From Antedon mediterranea (lineage: Eukaryota > Echinodermata > Crinoidea > Comatulida > Antedonidae): a stretch of 64,000 nt of DNA. Within the stretch, counting starts at the first letter, position 1, and every line of letters begins with the position of its first letter. Shown in pieces: positions 25,500 to 37,252 of this stretch. Below the pieces are notes generated by a model. It worked only from the letters and a program-made list of their open reading frames with translations. It was not told the DNA's origin and made no database searches. The position numbers and the translations under genes were made by a program. The stretch is from positions 16,339,501 to 16,403,500 of the forward strand of contig NC_092671.1 of the NCBI RefSeq assembly GCF_964355755.1. The letters run 5' to 3'.

Positions 25500-26960
25500 A
25501 CTTTGATTAGTTTGGCTGTTCCTAAGCTGTAATAATAATGACACAGATGATAATTGCTCTCATGCACTTAACACTGTTTTGAATCTTTTTAAACAACCGA
25601 ATAATCACATTAACGGCTCAACGTTTTGCGGTACGTCATACCTTACCTAGCCAATCGACTATTATGAATAATTGAATCAATCAAGACATTAAATCTAATT
25701 CCGTTCTCTATAAACTAATAGACAATTTGATTTCACTTATACATTCCGTCACACACTCATACATTCCGTCACACACTCATTAAATCAAAACGATCGGTAA
25801 GACCATTTTCCTTAATAAAAATGTTTTATAAATACATTTTGCGATTTATGACAACCAAATTGTAAACAATTAAAAGTGAATTGTAAAATTTAATTTGGGC
25901 CGTTTAAACATAAACTTAACACTTTTTAAATATATATATATATATATATATTGACCGTATATAACACATAATAATTGTAAAACAATTGGTTGTATCCTTA
26001 TGTGTGCGCAGCCCAAAGAAAGAAAACTAGTTGAATTAGGTCTCTGTGGTACGGTAAATTTGAATTGTTGAATAAGTTGCATGCTGAATAACTGTAAGCT
26101 TGAAGAAGAAAAAAAGAAAGATGGATCTAAGAACAATAACTTGTCTTTCATATATTTAGTGAAGGCAACTTGTTTGTAGTGAATGTCCATTATTTAGATT
26201 ACAAGTATTTACATATAGGCATCAAGTATTCTAATTTCAACAAATTTGAACTAGAATCAAAGCGATTACAATAAGATTATAATGAGTATTAATAACCGTA
26301 ATTTTCTACATATTGATGTTGATAAGTTGTTTTTAGAAACACGCAAGTCACTAGATGGGATTTGATTTATGATTTTTTCATTTTGTAAAGTTATTTATTA
26401 GTTATTTATGAGCTAGTCATTATTCTTAAATCATATTTCCGATTAGGCAACTAAGTATTATAAATTTCTTTTCAATTACGAATGCTGAAATATAGGTAAA
26501 CTCCACATTCAGCGGACGCTTTCTAATAATATGGCCAGAGTGAGATTACACTCCCAATAATATGAATAACGTTTATAAAAGGAATGGTTTATATCTAATA
26601 TTTCTTCAGAATTGGTGAGTTTGAACCTGATTAAAAGAGCAATAGCTGAATAAAAAATGATTATTATGCGCTCAATAAAACATGAGTAATAATGATTATT
26701 ATATTTTATTATTGCGCATATGCACCCAGAGCCCAAGGCACTCAAAGTATTGGCAATAAAACAAATCAAAGATACGAATGTCACAATTCTCAAGTTAATA
26801 GGTATATTCAATTATTTACCAAGAACAAGTTGTTCAATGGAATCAAATCAATTATGTATACTATATACAAAAAAATCTTCTGGCAAACTTTGACATGACA
26901 GCAGGAGATGAACACGTAACAAACCCGATATTATTTTGTTTGGTACAAGCGCTGTAATAC
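25500..26960. other. Gene-less AT-rich stretch
   Basis: (TA)n at about 25929-25951. Frames at 25870-26190 and 26509-26811 (-) are AT-driven; no exon credited. Confidence 0.5.
25741..25782. repeat. Perfect 20-bp tandem duplication
   Basis: ACATTCCGTCACACACTCAT occurs twice, back to back. Short and non-coding. Confidence 0.85.
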
Positions 26961-26964
26961 AAAT

Positions 26965-27195
26965 ATTCATGGTACGCCTTTTTGTACTATGTGTAGTATA
27001 CTACCTATTCAATTCTATGCGTATTTTTTACGAGCGCGTTCACTTCCAATTTTCTAGGTACGCCTTTTGTACTAGCGTGTAATACTACCAATATTGTACG
27101 ATTGTGTAGTACATCGATATTAAATCAATGTACGCCTTTATGGAACTAGCACGTGCACTACCGATACGCAAGGTACACGTACCTATTCGATACGA
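26965..27195. repeat. Imperfect repeat around GTACGCCTTTTTGTACT
   Basis: GGTACGCCTTTTTGTACTAT, GGTACGCCTTTTGTACTAGC and TGTACGCCTTTATGGAACTA recur at about 80-bp spacing, each followed by GTGTAGTA/GTGTAATACTAC-type text. A lone relative, CTACGCCTTTTTGTACGAAC, lies at about 3192. Confidence 0.55.
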
Positions 27196-27649
27196 GAGCG
27201 TATCGCACCAATATTCAAGTATCTGTTTTTTTGTATAAGAGTGCGTCAAATATTTGAATCTAATGATTTAATACCAGTAATAATGTCCATCTTGGTGATT
27301 AATTGAATACTATACAACTCAAGAATCTGACAAGCGCATTACGTATTTGATGTAATACCGTATGTATTTAGTATACCTATCAGAAGCGCTATAAATAAAG
27401 ATCAAATGTTTTATGCGTGCGTTACGTATGTGTTATTTCATTTATAATCAGCGAATTTGATTATTCAAACTTGGCATGAAACCAGAACAAAAAATTGAAT
27501 TTCATAGTAAGCTGACAAGGCGGTCGAATGAATGGATAGAGGCGACATTATCAAAATAGTATTACTTACTGAAAAAAAATGATTGTTGTAGGAAATGAAA
27601 ACTTGTTTTGATAGAAGCAGATTTCAACATAACATCAAGTTCCTAAAGT

Positions 27650-27728
27650 GATGTGCCCATGGACACGATGACGTCATATTACTAACCATATTTGGGCACA
27701 TCACACCTTTTTTTGGTCAAACGAGTAA
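27650..27728. mobile_element. MITE family 1, copy 5 (core only)
   Basis: Core GTGATGTGCCCATGGACACG, TGACGTCA and TTTGGGCACATCACA are present. Both outer termini are missing. Confidence 0.65.
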
Positions 27729-27892
27729 CTAAAAACCACTAAAAAAACATATCTTAAAATTGTCCGGTTTTATACGTCACATGTAGACCTACTTTTATTT
27801 GTTTTTTTTTTTAAATAATTTAATTGATTTGTTTCTTTTGGGTTATTCCCACGTTCACATGATTTAGCTTTTTTTTATTATTTATGTTTTAG

Positions 27893-28043
27893 TTTTTAGG
27901 CTAGTTAGGGACGTAGGGGGACACAATTCATCAAGCTCTTTTGAGTTTTTATGTGTTTCCTTTTCATCTTTATTTTATGTTCTCATATATTGTTGTATAT
28001 TTTCATGATTGATGATGAATAAAGAATTTTTGAATTGAATTGA
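27893..28043 (+). mobile_element. LINE 3' tail with ATTGA repeats
   Basis: Shares the AAGCTCTTTTGAG motif with the stretch at 19990-20140, then GATGAATAAAGAATTTTTGAATTGAATTGA-like tail (written here only in outline). This is consistent with a 5'-truncated CR1/L2-type insertion. No coding remains seen. Confidence 0.5.
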
Positions 28044-28510
28044 CTACAGTACATTGTTCTAGCAAATGGCCTTTCGTTCGGCTTAGTATATTCACATGAG
28101 TTCAATGTACCCCTAAAAAGAAACAACCAAAAAATACCAGAATGTAAACGATTTATGTTTACATTCATGTACATTTCATTGTACGCGTAAAACGATTTTG
28201 AAACAAATAATTAAACTAAAGAGTGAATCATTCACAAGAAGGAGGTATCGTTCACAGCGATAAATTAATGTCCATTGATTGCAATTCAAACAATTAACAA
28301 TACTTGATATCCATTTGAACTCAACTTGTTGAGTATTAAATATTTCCTTTGTAAATTTCTCGCTATTGTTACATCGTATTTTATAATACACAAGAAATAT
28401 TTCTTACAAAAATCGCCGCTCATACCGTCTACATGCATCTCAATAATTTATCAGCAAATGCGTTCATAGACTCTCTTTTCCCAGACGTGCTTTGGGGTGT
28501 GCGCATGCCC

Positions 28511-28592
28511 AGTCTGAGTTTTCAAATACCTATTTTTTCAGCCGTAGTAAGTAAACTATAAGCTACCGCATGGTAACTGTTTCCTAGTGCTT
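28511..28592. repeat. Dispersed repeat, partner of 37188-37252 (inverted)
   Basis: AGTCTGA, AAATACCTATTTTTTCAGCCG, TATAAGCT, CCGC and CTGTTTCC occur here in the same order as on the - strand of 37252-37188. Family unknown. Confidence 0.55.
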
Positions 28593-28599
28593 CCGTTCT

Positions 28600-31285
28600 C
28601 TTGACCTTAAATTAGATCTAAACAACGTAGTCATCAAAATGACTTATGACCCAGAATCTCAACGGAGGTTTGATCCTTCGAGTAGTTCAAACTTTTAATT
28701 TGAACCTGGAATCCAACCATTGCAAAATAAATGTATACCTATTATACCAAACTCATTCAATAGTTGGTAATGGTAGTGCAATTATTTTAAAATCACCAAC
28801 AAAGTATTAAAACACACACAAAAAAACATTTTTCGAAGAAAGCTATTTTATGTACGAAAATTACTGTTTAGGTGGAGGTATGAATTTCGCTAAAAGTTAA
28901 CCCAATAAAAATGTTATATCCTTAAACAATTAAATTAGAAGTATAAATATTATTTAGATTAAATGTTCACGTTTAAGTGTGAACTGCATATTTAAGGTTA
29001 TATGTACATTATTTCTATTCGTTCTCCGTAAACGGGAAAATGGCAACTTTATCGTCCTCAAAAAGTTAAGACGACGGAATTTCACGCTAATCTCCGCCCA
29101 CTTTGTTAAAGCTCATGCATATAATTATATGAGCACCGTCCTGTGGCTTCCCGTCGTGTTTCGTAAAGTCCCTAGTGACTGAATAATAAACCCCGATGTT
29201 GTGTATCCAGTGACGACAGGTAGATGGAAACTTTTTAGACATTTCTGCTACGTACAATTCATTATATATATTAGGCCTACCTGTGAACATTAACGCAGAA
29301 ATTATCTACGCTTAAAACTGTTTCATTATTTCTATTTGTTAACCGATAAACCATTGCTTATGCATGACTATAAATATAGTGAAATTCGTTATGACGGTGA
29401 AATTCGTGTGATGGTAAATCTCATAACTTACGAGAGTTAACCGCACTGAGTACTGTAATGCTTCCTTCATCATTAGTCTGATGACGGCAGATAAATTATA
29501 AACTTACATGTTCAATTTTTGTTCCATTTGTAACAAAATTCTGAAACGACTATTAACGTTTAAATTGATTTTGTACTTATGCCTACACCTCATTTGTTTC
29601 TATTTAGCGTTTGTATGACAGAAGTCAACGTTTGTGTGCCAGAAGTCACCAGATGCCAGAAGTCATTAAACATTTTTAGCCCTAGAGCACAAGCCCTATA
29701 ACTAAAACGTAGAAATGTTATGTACTAGTTGCTTTTACCGTCGCTGTATACAATTCCCAGCCCGACATCGACTTTTGTACGCGCACCACAGCCTGTAATG
29801 TTACGTTGCAACGCGTGGTGCGTCACTGACAAGTCACCGTGCTTTCACTATCAAAGTGGAGTCAACATGTACCGTACTTCTTTATTCTATTTATTCTATA
29901 CTTATGAACAAACATTAAACAAACTTCATATCACTTTATGATGCAGACAACACTCTTTACGAGCGTTTACGTAATTGTATTTTCACGCTTACCATCCTAT
30001 TATGAAAATTGTATTCATTTTACGCGCGTATCAATATATTAATAGTAACCAATTTGGTTAAGTTAAGTCAGTTTTACACAGGCCCTTAAAACAATATATG
30101 ACATGCATGATGGGAAATGTATATATGCATTACGTTAACTCGTCAAATCTACTTAAAGAACGTCAAAATTAAATCAAAATATCTTTGACGAGAACATCAC
30201 TGTTACCTACTTACTGTATGTTGTACAGCCTTTTGAAGAATCAGGTTACGGGTTTAGTTACGTTTTCTCGTATGAACGTTACAGTTTATGATATCGCGCT
30301 AACATATGGCGCACATAAATCATTTGTTCACTTAAATAGATACCGACTACTTTATTGCTCATTTCAAAAGTCTACTTAACAGAAATCGTTCCATAATTTA
30401 CTCCCAATGTTTGTTAATGATATTTATCATAATCATAATTGTTATTTTCGATAATCCGTACACTATTTTTCAAAACCATTATATCCGTTATTTAGACTAC
30501 AAAATTATTAGCTACTAATAATGTTATTGTTGTTATAGTAGGTTTATTAAACATAACTATGGATTTTAACTGTAATCGTGTTTTAAATGTATTATGACTA
30601 TAAAACAATTTGCAAAATGGAAACACATTGCATGAAAAGTGGTAAACGTTTAAACTGTCGGCAGCATCGGGCATTCACATTCATTTTGCCAATTTTAATG
30701 TCCACCTCTCATAAGACAATATTACAAGTAAAAGATTAGAAATGTTACTCCCGGAGCCCACCTTTAATATTAGAATTATTACTACATATAATAATAATAA
30801 TTATTATTATTATTATGGAAATTTTGCGTTTTTTGTTTGATGTACCGTATTTTATGTATATTTTTTCTCTTTTCCATCATGATAAATATTTTATAACATT
30901 GAATTATTATCAGTAGGCCTACATGTTTCCTATAGGCCTAACTGTAATTTGTAGGCCTAAATGTACTGTTAAATAAAAAGCTTATTTTGATACAGAATAT
31001 TACTATTAGTAATATTATTATTCCTGTAGTGTTTCTAGGGTTATTTATATTTCAATATGCCAAGCTAAATTATTCCTGGACTGTCTGAAAATCAGACGAT
31101 TCTTAATGATAAATATTTCTAATTTATTATTCAAATCAACAACTACTGAACAGTAACAAATTGTTTACTGTATTTCATATTGAAACAATTATTTGAAAGT
31201 TATGAATAAATATAAGTAGGCCTATAATTGCTTTATTGATAAATTTCATGGTAAATAAGTTTTCCGACATATTCAATTTAAATGA
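28600..31285. other. Gene-less AT-rich stretch
   Basis: ATAATAATAATAATTATTATTATTATTA-type palindromic microsatellite at about 30788-30815. GC-richer patch at 29745-29840, unexplained. No exon recognised. Confidence 0.5.
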
Positions 31286-31289
31286 GACC

Positions 31290-31755
31290 TCAGATGGTTC
31301 CATAATGAGGCCGGCTATATTCAAGGATTTTAATTATATAGACCAACATTTCATATTAAATGGTAGGCCTACCCGTTGCTACTATTGATATTCCAATGGT
31401 TTCATAATGGTTAATTTAAGGGATTCTAATTGTAGACAACAATTTCATATCAGATGATAGGCCTACCAGTCTATACTAGTAAGTGATATTACAATGGTTT
31501 TGATAATGGTTAATAAGGGATTCAAATTTTAGACCAAAACTTCATATCAAATGATAGACCTACCCTTCTATACTAGTAAGTGATATTCTCATGATTTTGA
31601 TAATGGTTAATAAGGGATTCAAATTTTAGACCAAGACTTCATATCAAATGATAGACCTACCCTTCTATACTAGTAAGTGATATTCTCATGATTTTGATAA
31701 TGGTTAATAAGGGATTCAAATTTTAGACCAAAACTTCTATCAAATGATATACGAA
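31290..31755. repeat. Tandem array of a 97-bp unit, about 4.5 copies
   Basis: The unit carries ATAATGGTTAATAAGGGATT, TTCATATCAAATGATAG and CTATACTAGTAAGTGATATT. The last copies are almost identical and the first is diverged, so the array grew toward the right. It ends at the LINE remnant upstream of luqin-like gene A. Confidence 0.8.
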
Positions 31756-31762
31756 TATAATA

Positions 31763-32040
31763 ATTTAGTTATCCTTCTTGCTTGTCTTCGTTCGGTTGAT
31801 CAAAACTTACTGGTTGTTCCTAGAATAAACACCAAATCCTATGGACAAAGGTCTTTCATGTTCTCTGCTGCTTCTCTTTGGAATTCTCTCCCTTGACATA
31901 TTACTGAATCAACATCTATTGCTACTTTTCAAAAAAGAACTGAAAACGCATCTTTTTAACATTCAATACAAGCTTTGATTTTTACTTTTAGTTGATACTG
32001 GCGCTATACAAATACCTAAATTATTATTAAAAATTATATA
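31763..32040 (+). mobile_element. 3' end of a CR1/L2-type LINE, decayed
   Basis: Reading from 31768, the translation contains LRSVDQNLLVVPRIN followed by YGQRSFMFSAASLWNSLP, the typical C-terminal signature of non-LTR reverse transcriptase ORF2. It then has an in-frame stop and, after a one-base shift, KKELKTHLF. The stretch ends in the usual LINE 3' sequence (GGCGCTATACAAATA, then ATT-rich). It is a dead fragment with a stop and a frameshift. It ends about 50 nt before the splice acceptor of luqin-like gene A. Confidence 0.85.
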
Positions 32041-32092
32041 CCCATACCTACAAGTGATAATTTTAATAATTCTATTTTGTTTTTCAGTTAAA

Positions 32093-35000
32093 ATGGGCAT
32101 CAGTAAGATATACATTGGTTTGTTAGTTGTGTTAATATTACAAAGTATATTAACATCTAAAGTATCGTCGAATCCTGTTCGCAAACTGAACGAACCACCT
32201 TCACTAAGCAGATGGGGTAAACGTGCAATGAAAAGTAAGCCACCATAAGTCATCTTGTTACCTTTATTAATGTAATTACATCCGTATCAGACACTTTAAG
32301 GGGCCTATCATGTTAAGTATACCTAGTCGGAAACTGCATGGTATCCATTGGTTCAAAGAACCCACGTACCACAGGCAGTAAGAATGGTAATATAGACCTA
32401 GATCATAATAAAATTCTAAATAAAATCATCAAATGACCTCTGACCAGTATAAGATATTTGCCGAATCGTGGAGATATTTGTCTTTAGGTATGATACGTAC
32501 GTATTAGCGTATTGTATTAAGCGTGGTTCCCACTAGCGACGCAACACAACGCAAGTGAATTAACCAATCACAAGCAATGGCTTATTCGCTTGTGATTGCT
32601 AACTGTCTATAACTTCGCTTGTCATTGGTTAAAACGCTTGCGTTGCGTTTACGTCCTTGCGTTACGTTCTAGTGGGAACCAAGCTTTAGCGTAGTGTTAC
32701 GTACGCAGTAGGCATTAGCTATTCTAATATTGACTTGATATCTTAATATTGATTGACCTATTTTAGTACATTATGTATTTAGAATCAATTGTAAACTCGT
32801 CCAAGGTTATTATGATTTTGAATTTTAAAAGGTCCTCAAGCAAACAAGTTTGAGTTTACATAACTCTCCGAATAATTTTATCTATTTTTGTACTTGTTTG
32901 AATTGGCTACTGTAAACTATGATTGGGCCTTTAGTGTTGTATTGCTAATTGTATCATTTGTAATTTGAAACAATTAGGCCTAAAGTAGAAGAGGAAAAAC
33001 TGATCAATTAAAGAATACGGTAGTTCTATTCGATGACAATATAGCTTTTTCTTTAGTTTTTTCCAATTTGTATTTATTTGTTTATTTTCTTACTTAGTTT
33101 CAGAAGAAGAACCACAAGAATTAACCATAAAAATGTTCGGAGATGAAAACGCATTTTGTGTACACATAGCAGCTGGTGGAATATATAGATGTGTTACGAC
33201 GTAAGTTTCATTTAAAAAAAGAATAATTCGTGGGCTTGGGACTGATATGTCGAACGTCACATCATGGAAAAATAAAGGAGCTCATGGTTAAATCCGCTAA
33301 ATACAGTTCTGATATTTAAGGAACAGGGTGTAGTATTATACAGTATTGGGTTTACGCATGCGCAGATTAATCTTTTGTCGTTCCTCAATTTTATGTAAAT
33401 TAAAAGTCGGAATGTCGCTTCATCTCAATCTGGAATTGAAATCGACTAATTATTCAATGTAAAAACTTTTTGTGTGTATGCAAATGTGAAGTTGAAAATA
33501 TATTGGAAAGCTGATATACATTAATGTAATGTCGGTAACATTATGAAAACATTTGTCTTCTTTTGTCAGTGTACTTAACCTGCCATGATTCTACAAATAA
33601 TGCGTTTGGAGCTTCATAAGAATAAATTGATCATTGATTGTTATGTTGAATTGTTAGAATAATAGATCTGTAAGTAGTAACTGGGGCATTCGTATTATTT
33701 GCAATAAACCTGTCATTCAAAGTACTTTAATCTTGCCGAGATTATTCATAAATTTATATTTCAACAAAAAAGAAGTGACCCACAATTATAGTGATAAAAA
33801 TATCCATTAATCATTATTTTGGATATTTTTAATGACAATAATAACGGTTTTAACATTCAATCAAAGGGTAATGGTATTTCACTGATGAGTACTGGTACTA
33901 CAGTATAATAACAGTGATTATTGCGTGGGAATAATAATTTAGCCGTGAGCGTGACCTTTTGTCTTTTGAACAAAAATATTAATTTCTTTTACAAATCGGA
34001 AAGGAAAACGCACTTAGTTTATTTTAGCAGTACAACTACAAAAAAACACGAGTTATGTACAAATGCTTAGCAAGTACGTGACTAAGAATACAGTAGCCTT
34101 TGAATATTATTTAACTAAAAATATATCAATTTCCTGAGAGCGTTAGTTTACGTGTTCATAAAAAAATCAATTGAAATTCACTTGCAACCACTGCAACCAG
34201 TTGTGATCAAATTACAAAAGCAATGTATTGCTATTTAACCAGCTGAACATGGGGATCGTTAAATGAAATCGAACAGCTAATTACGACTAATGATGAGTCT
34301 GTGTGACATTTAGTGGTGTGATTATGTGAAAATTATGCAAAGTGGACATACAACTTTCTACGAAGCCTTTGGGCAACTTTGCATGTAATTTGTCTCGGGC
34401 ACCATTGGCTCGTCGACTGTTGCATGGAAATTGTCCTATATGGACCTGTTCAGACCAATAAATTCTATATATAGTAACAGATAATATAGTACTGTTCAAT
34501 AATAATTTGTGACGTGTACAAACTATTCATGATTGACAATTCATTTTATTCTCGACAGTTTATGTAATTGATATATTGGGCTGATCTATGCTGTCAGTAT
34601 TACTAACACTAATGTTTCATTTAAGCACTAACGTCATTCAGAATAAATAACTGACAATAACAATTATAGCAGTTATGTGATAACTTGGTATTGGCAGCAA
34701 TATCAGTGACAGTCACTGCATTTCCAGTACTTAGACCTATCACGCGATTACAATCGATCAACATTTGGGATTTTTTATGCCTAGATAAATAGGCCCGGAT
34801 AGAAAGTATAAAAAATACTAAATTAAATGCCAATGACACTGAATGTACAACTTCGGGATAGTTTGTAAAATGTATAAAAGCTAATACTTTTACCATTGTA
34901 ATTATGTACCGATAACCAAATCATTTTTGAATAGGCCTACATGAATTCATTAACGGCCCACTACGGTATTCATTTGTGGTGTGGTACACATACAGTAGGC

Positions 35001-35358
35001 CTACCGATCTGTAAACATACAAAAAAGTTAAAATAACACAACTTACCACCGTCAGCATGGCTACAGTAGGCCTACATTCTATCGGTACAAAACGGGGTGT
35101 CAAGTCGTTAAATACCTCCTTTTTAGTGTACGGAACATCTCCAAAATTGGCCTGTTTTTTTTCAAAAGTCTATATCTGACTTCCCATCGTTATTTTTTTT
35201 TCAAACGTAAATACGTCATTTTCTGATGCGCCCTCAAATTAACTAATTTGCATGCGTAACAATCGTTTTCACGTCTTGAGATAATTGCCACATTAATCAA
35301 ATTTTTTTCTTTTGTTTTTCACAGTAAAGACGAGCGATACAACAACTACAGAAAATAA
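32093..35358 (+). CDS. Luqin-like RWamide neuropeptide precursor, gene A (3 coding exons)
   Basis: Secreted precursor of an amidated neuropeptide. Coding exons by eye: 32093-32234, 33104-33200 (or from 33098; two AG acceptors 6 nt apart, both in frame) and 35325-35358, giving 90 or 92 aa. Residues 1-26 form a hydrophobic signal peptide. Dibasic R30-K31 then precedes LNEPPSLSRW (32-41), followed by Gly42 (amide donor) and Lys43-Arg44 (cleavage). Exon 2 carries Cys66 and Cys77 with 10 residues between; exon 3 adds a short basic tail and stop. Intron phases are 1 and 2. One RWamide peptide directly after the signal, followed by a C-terminal C-x10-C pair, is the known layout of luqin/RYamide precursors; assignment is by that layout, not a search. 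The start is the ATG 5 nt after a strong acceptor (ending 32087), so a 5' non-coding exon is expected upstream. The in-frame ATG at 32054 would lie in the intron. An ATTAAA sits just after the stop; the first AATAAA is at 36590. Confidence 0.85.
32520..32685. mobile_element. MITE family 4, TTA duplication, in intron of luqin-like gene A
   Basis: AGCGTGGTTCCCACTAG ... CTAGTGGGAACCAAGCT terminal repeats, with TTA at 32517-32519 and 32686-32688. Internally CGCTTGTGATTGG-like arms repeat in inverted order. Non-coding. Confidence 0.8.
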
Positions 35359-36012
35359 CGTAAATTAAAGTCAAGTAAGAAGAAGACGTCAACGAGGGGT
35401 TATAAAATTATACAACATAATATGTTCCAACTTCCAATACCAATTCTTATGAAGAAAGTTTGACGGTGTCGATCATTGATAAGATATAGCATAGTTATTT
35501 TAAGTTGTAGCAGATGTAGCATCCTGCTAATAGAATACACCACTTTTATTATGATTTTGTATATTTTAAAATTTGAAATAATGAAAATGAATTTCTTCGA
35601 ACCGAATATACAAATTGTATTACTAAAGGGTAAAATATGGAACAGGGAATTATTTTATTACACTGTTTCCATAGCTTCCGATAATTTCAGGAACTTGGTT
35701 GGTGACTGGATTTTATTCCCGATTATCATATTTGCTTTACTAGAAATTTAATCAGATTTATTTTTAATCATTTTATATGTTGACATACTTACGCTATGAT
35801 ATCCAAGTTGTAATCATTTGTAAAAATATGATATTACATCGTTGTACATAAATTATATGGAAACCTATTATATTGTTACTAATAGACTATTTTATTTCGT
35901 TTTCCTCGTAAGTTCCAGAATCTAAAGTTCTGCAACGTCAGATGAGTGGCAAAATGGAAATAGGCAGTATTATAGATATGCGCACTAACTGTACTATACA
36001 GTAGCCGTGGAA

Positions 36013-36234
36013 CCAGGGAAGAGTTAAGGGTCTTTCACACCTGTTCCGGCACGGTTCCAGTCCGGCGCGGGAAAATCCAATCGAACGTCAATGTTTCGAT
36101 TTTACGCTGCTACGCGCATATCGATTGGCGCATAGCCGCGTGAAAACGAAACATTGATGTTCGATTCGCCGGACCGGAACCGTGCCGGAACAGGTGTGAA
36201 AGACCCTTTAAATTGTAATTTAACTCTTCCCTGG
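36013..36234. mobile_element. MITE family 2 (outer element), interrupted
   Basis: Terminal repeats CCAGGGAAGAGTTAA ... TTTAACTCTTCCCTGG. An uninterrupted relative of only 48 bp is at 21464-21511. The extra length here is one family 3 MITE inserted at the TTA of the left arm. Confidence 0.75.
36027..36207. mobile_element. MITE family 3, copy 1, nested, TTA duplication
   Basis: A 181-bp element with long, GC-rich terminal inverted repeats: AGGGTCTTTCACACCTGTTC ... GAACAGGTGTGAAAGACCCT. TTA at 36024-36026 and at 36208-36210 is the target duplication (PIF/Harbinger type). Internal arms around ATCGATTGG are themselves partly palindromic. No reading frame of note. Confidence 0.85.
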
Positions 36235-36729
36235 TGGAACTAAGAATGTCAACTGTTATGTATTGTTTCTAATGCATCCTATCATTATTAGACTATGTTT
36301 GCGAGTTCATGTTACTTTACAGAGGTACAAGCGTTGTAATCATTATTTTTAAAAGCCGGAAGCTTATCTTTTTTCTTGTTCGATTACATGTATATATTAA
36401 TTTGTTTAATATTGTTTGCAGATAATTAGGACTACGTATAGGCCTATAAAACAATTATAGCTAATAAATGAATGATATGTGGATATACTGCATTGGTATT
36501 TCATTAGTTAATCTAACGAAAGTGGTCTAAGGAACACAATTTTCAAGCAGGTCTTGTTGTATCAACACAATAATTGTATTTTTTATCAAAATAAAATATA
36601 GCAATTTTAAGTTGGTCGTGTATATTTGTCAATAATTTACTTCGTTTCACTTTACCAGCAAACAATAGTCACTCCTACTGAATGTTATATTGATAATAAA
36701 ACTGTACCTTTATTAAATAATATCAACTT

Positions 36730-36848
36730 CTTTGCCGTCGTCATCTTGGTAGTCGTCATCTTGGTCGTCGACAACTCTGCCGTCGTCATCTTTGCCGTCG
36801 TCATCTTGACCGTCGTCATATTTGTCGTCGTTATCTTTTTCGTAACGT
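36730..36848. repeat. 15-bp minisatellite (GCCGTCGTCATCTTG)
   Basis: About seven variants of a GTCGTCATCTT unit. It reads as VVI/VVF repeats on + and MTT repeats on -, so the open frames on both strands come from the repeat and not from a gene. Confidence 0.7.
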
Positions 36849-36942
36849 CATGTGCTTTTTTAGGCATAATTGATACCAAATGATGATTGACCTCAAAGGT
36901 AAAGACTTCACTCAATGTAGGCTGTGAACACTAGAATATTTA

Positions 36943-37080
36943 AAGCTTTGTCTACTATCAAACGTTGTGTTACAAAAAATGTGATTTGCCCATATATGAA
37001 CACGATGATGTCATATCACCACCAAATTTGGACACATCACATTTCTTTTTGTCAAAATATTTTGATAGTGTAGACAGAGC
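36943..37080. mobile_element. MITE family 1, copy 6
   Basis: Left AAGCTTTGTCTACTATCAAA, right TTTTGATAGTGTAGACAGAG, with the usual subterminal GTGAT/ATCAC arms. Flanks are AT-rich and compatible with a TWA duplication but have drifted. Confidence 0.75.
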
Positions 37081-37187
37081 TTTATGTACGATAGAACATG
37101 ATTACATTACTGCCGGATGAGATTTCTCAATTAGTGATTTTCACGCCGCGTATTTGGCAGTTATATTCAGGAGGACGAAGGCGCGGC

Positions 37188-37252
37188 ATAAGGAAACTGT
37201 ATCACGCGCGGAAGCTTATAACTAACGGCTGAAAAAATAGGTATTTCAGACT
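37188..37252 (-). repeat. Dispersed repeat, partner of 28511-28592
   Basis: Inverted and slightly shorter copy, sharing the 19-nt core ATACCTATTTTTTCAGCCG. Unrecognised family. Confidence 0.55.

Noticed and set aside
32054-32092. Upstream in-frame ATG for luqin-like gene A
   Set aside because: It lies before a strong pyrimidine-rich acceptor ending at 32087, and the added residues would come from the intron and run against the LINE tail. The ATG at 32093 starts a normal signal peptide.
36626-36915. Valine/isoleucine-rich membrane protein (+) or MTT-repeat protein (-)
   Set aside because: Both frames are generated by a 15-bp minisatellite.
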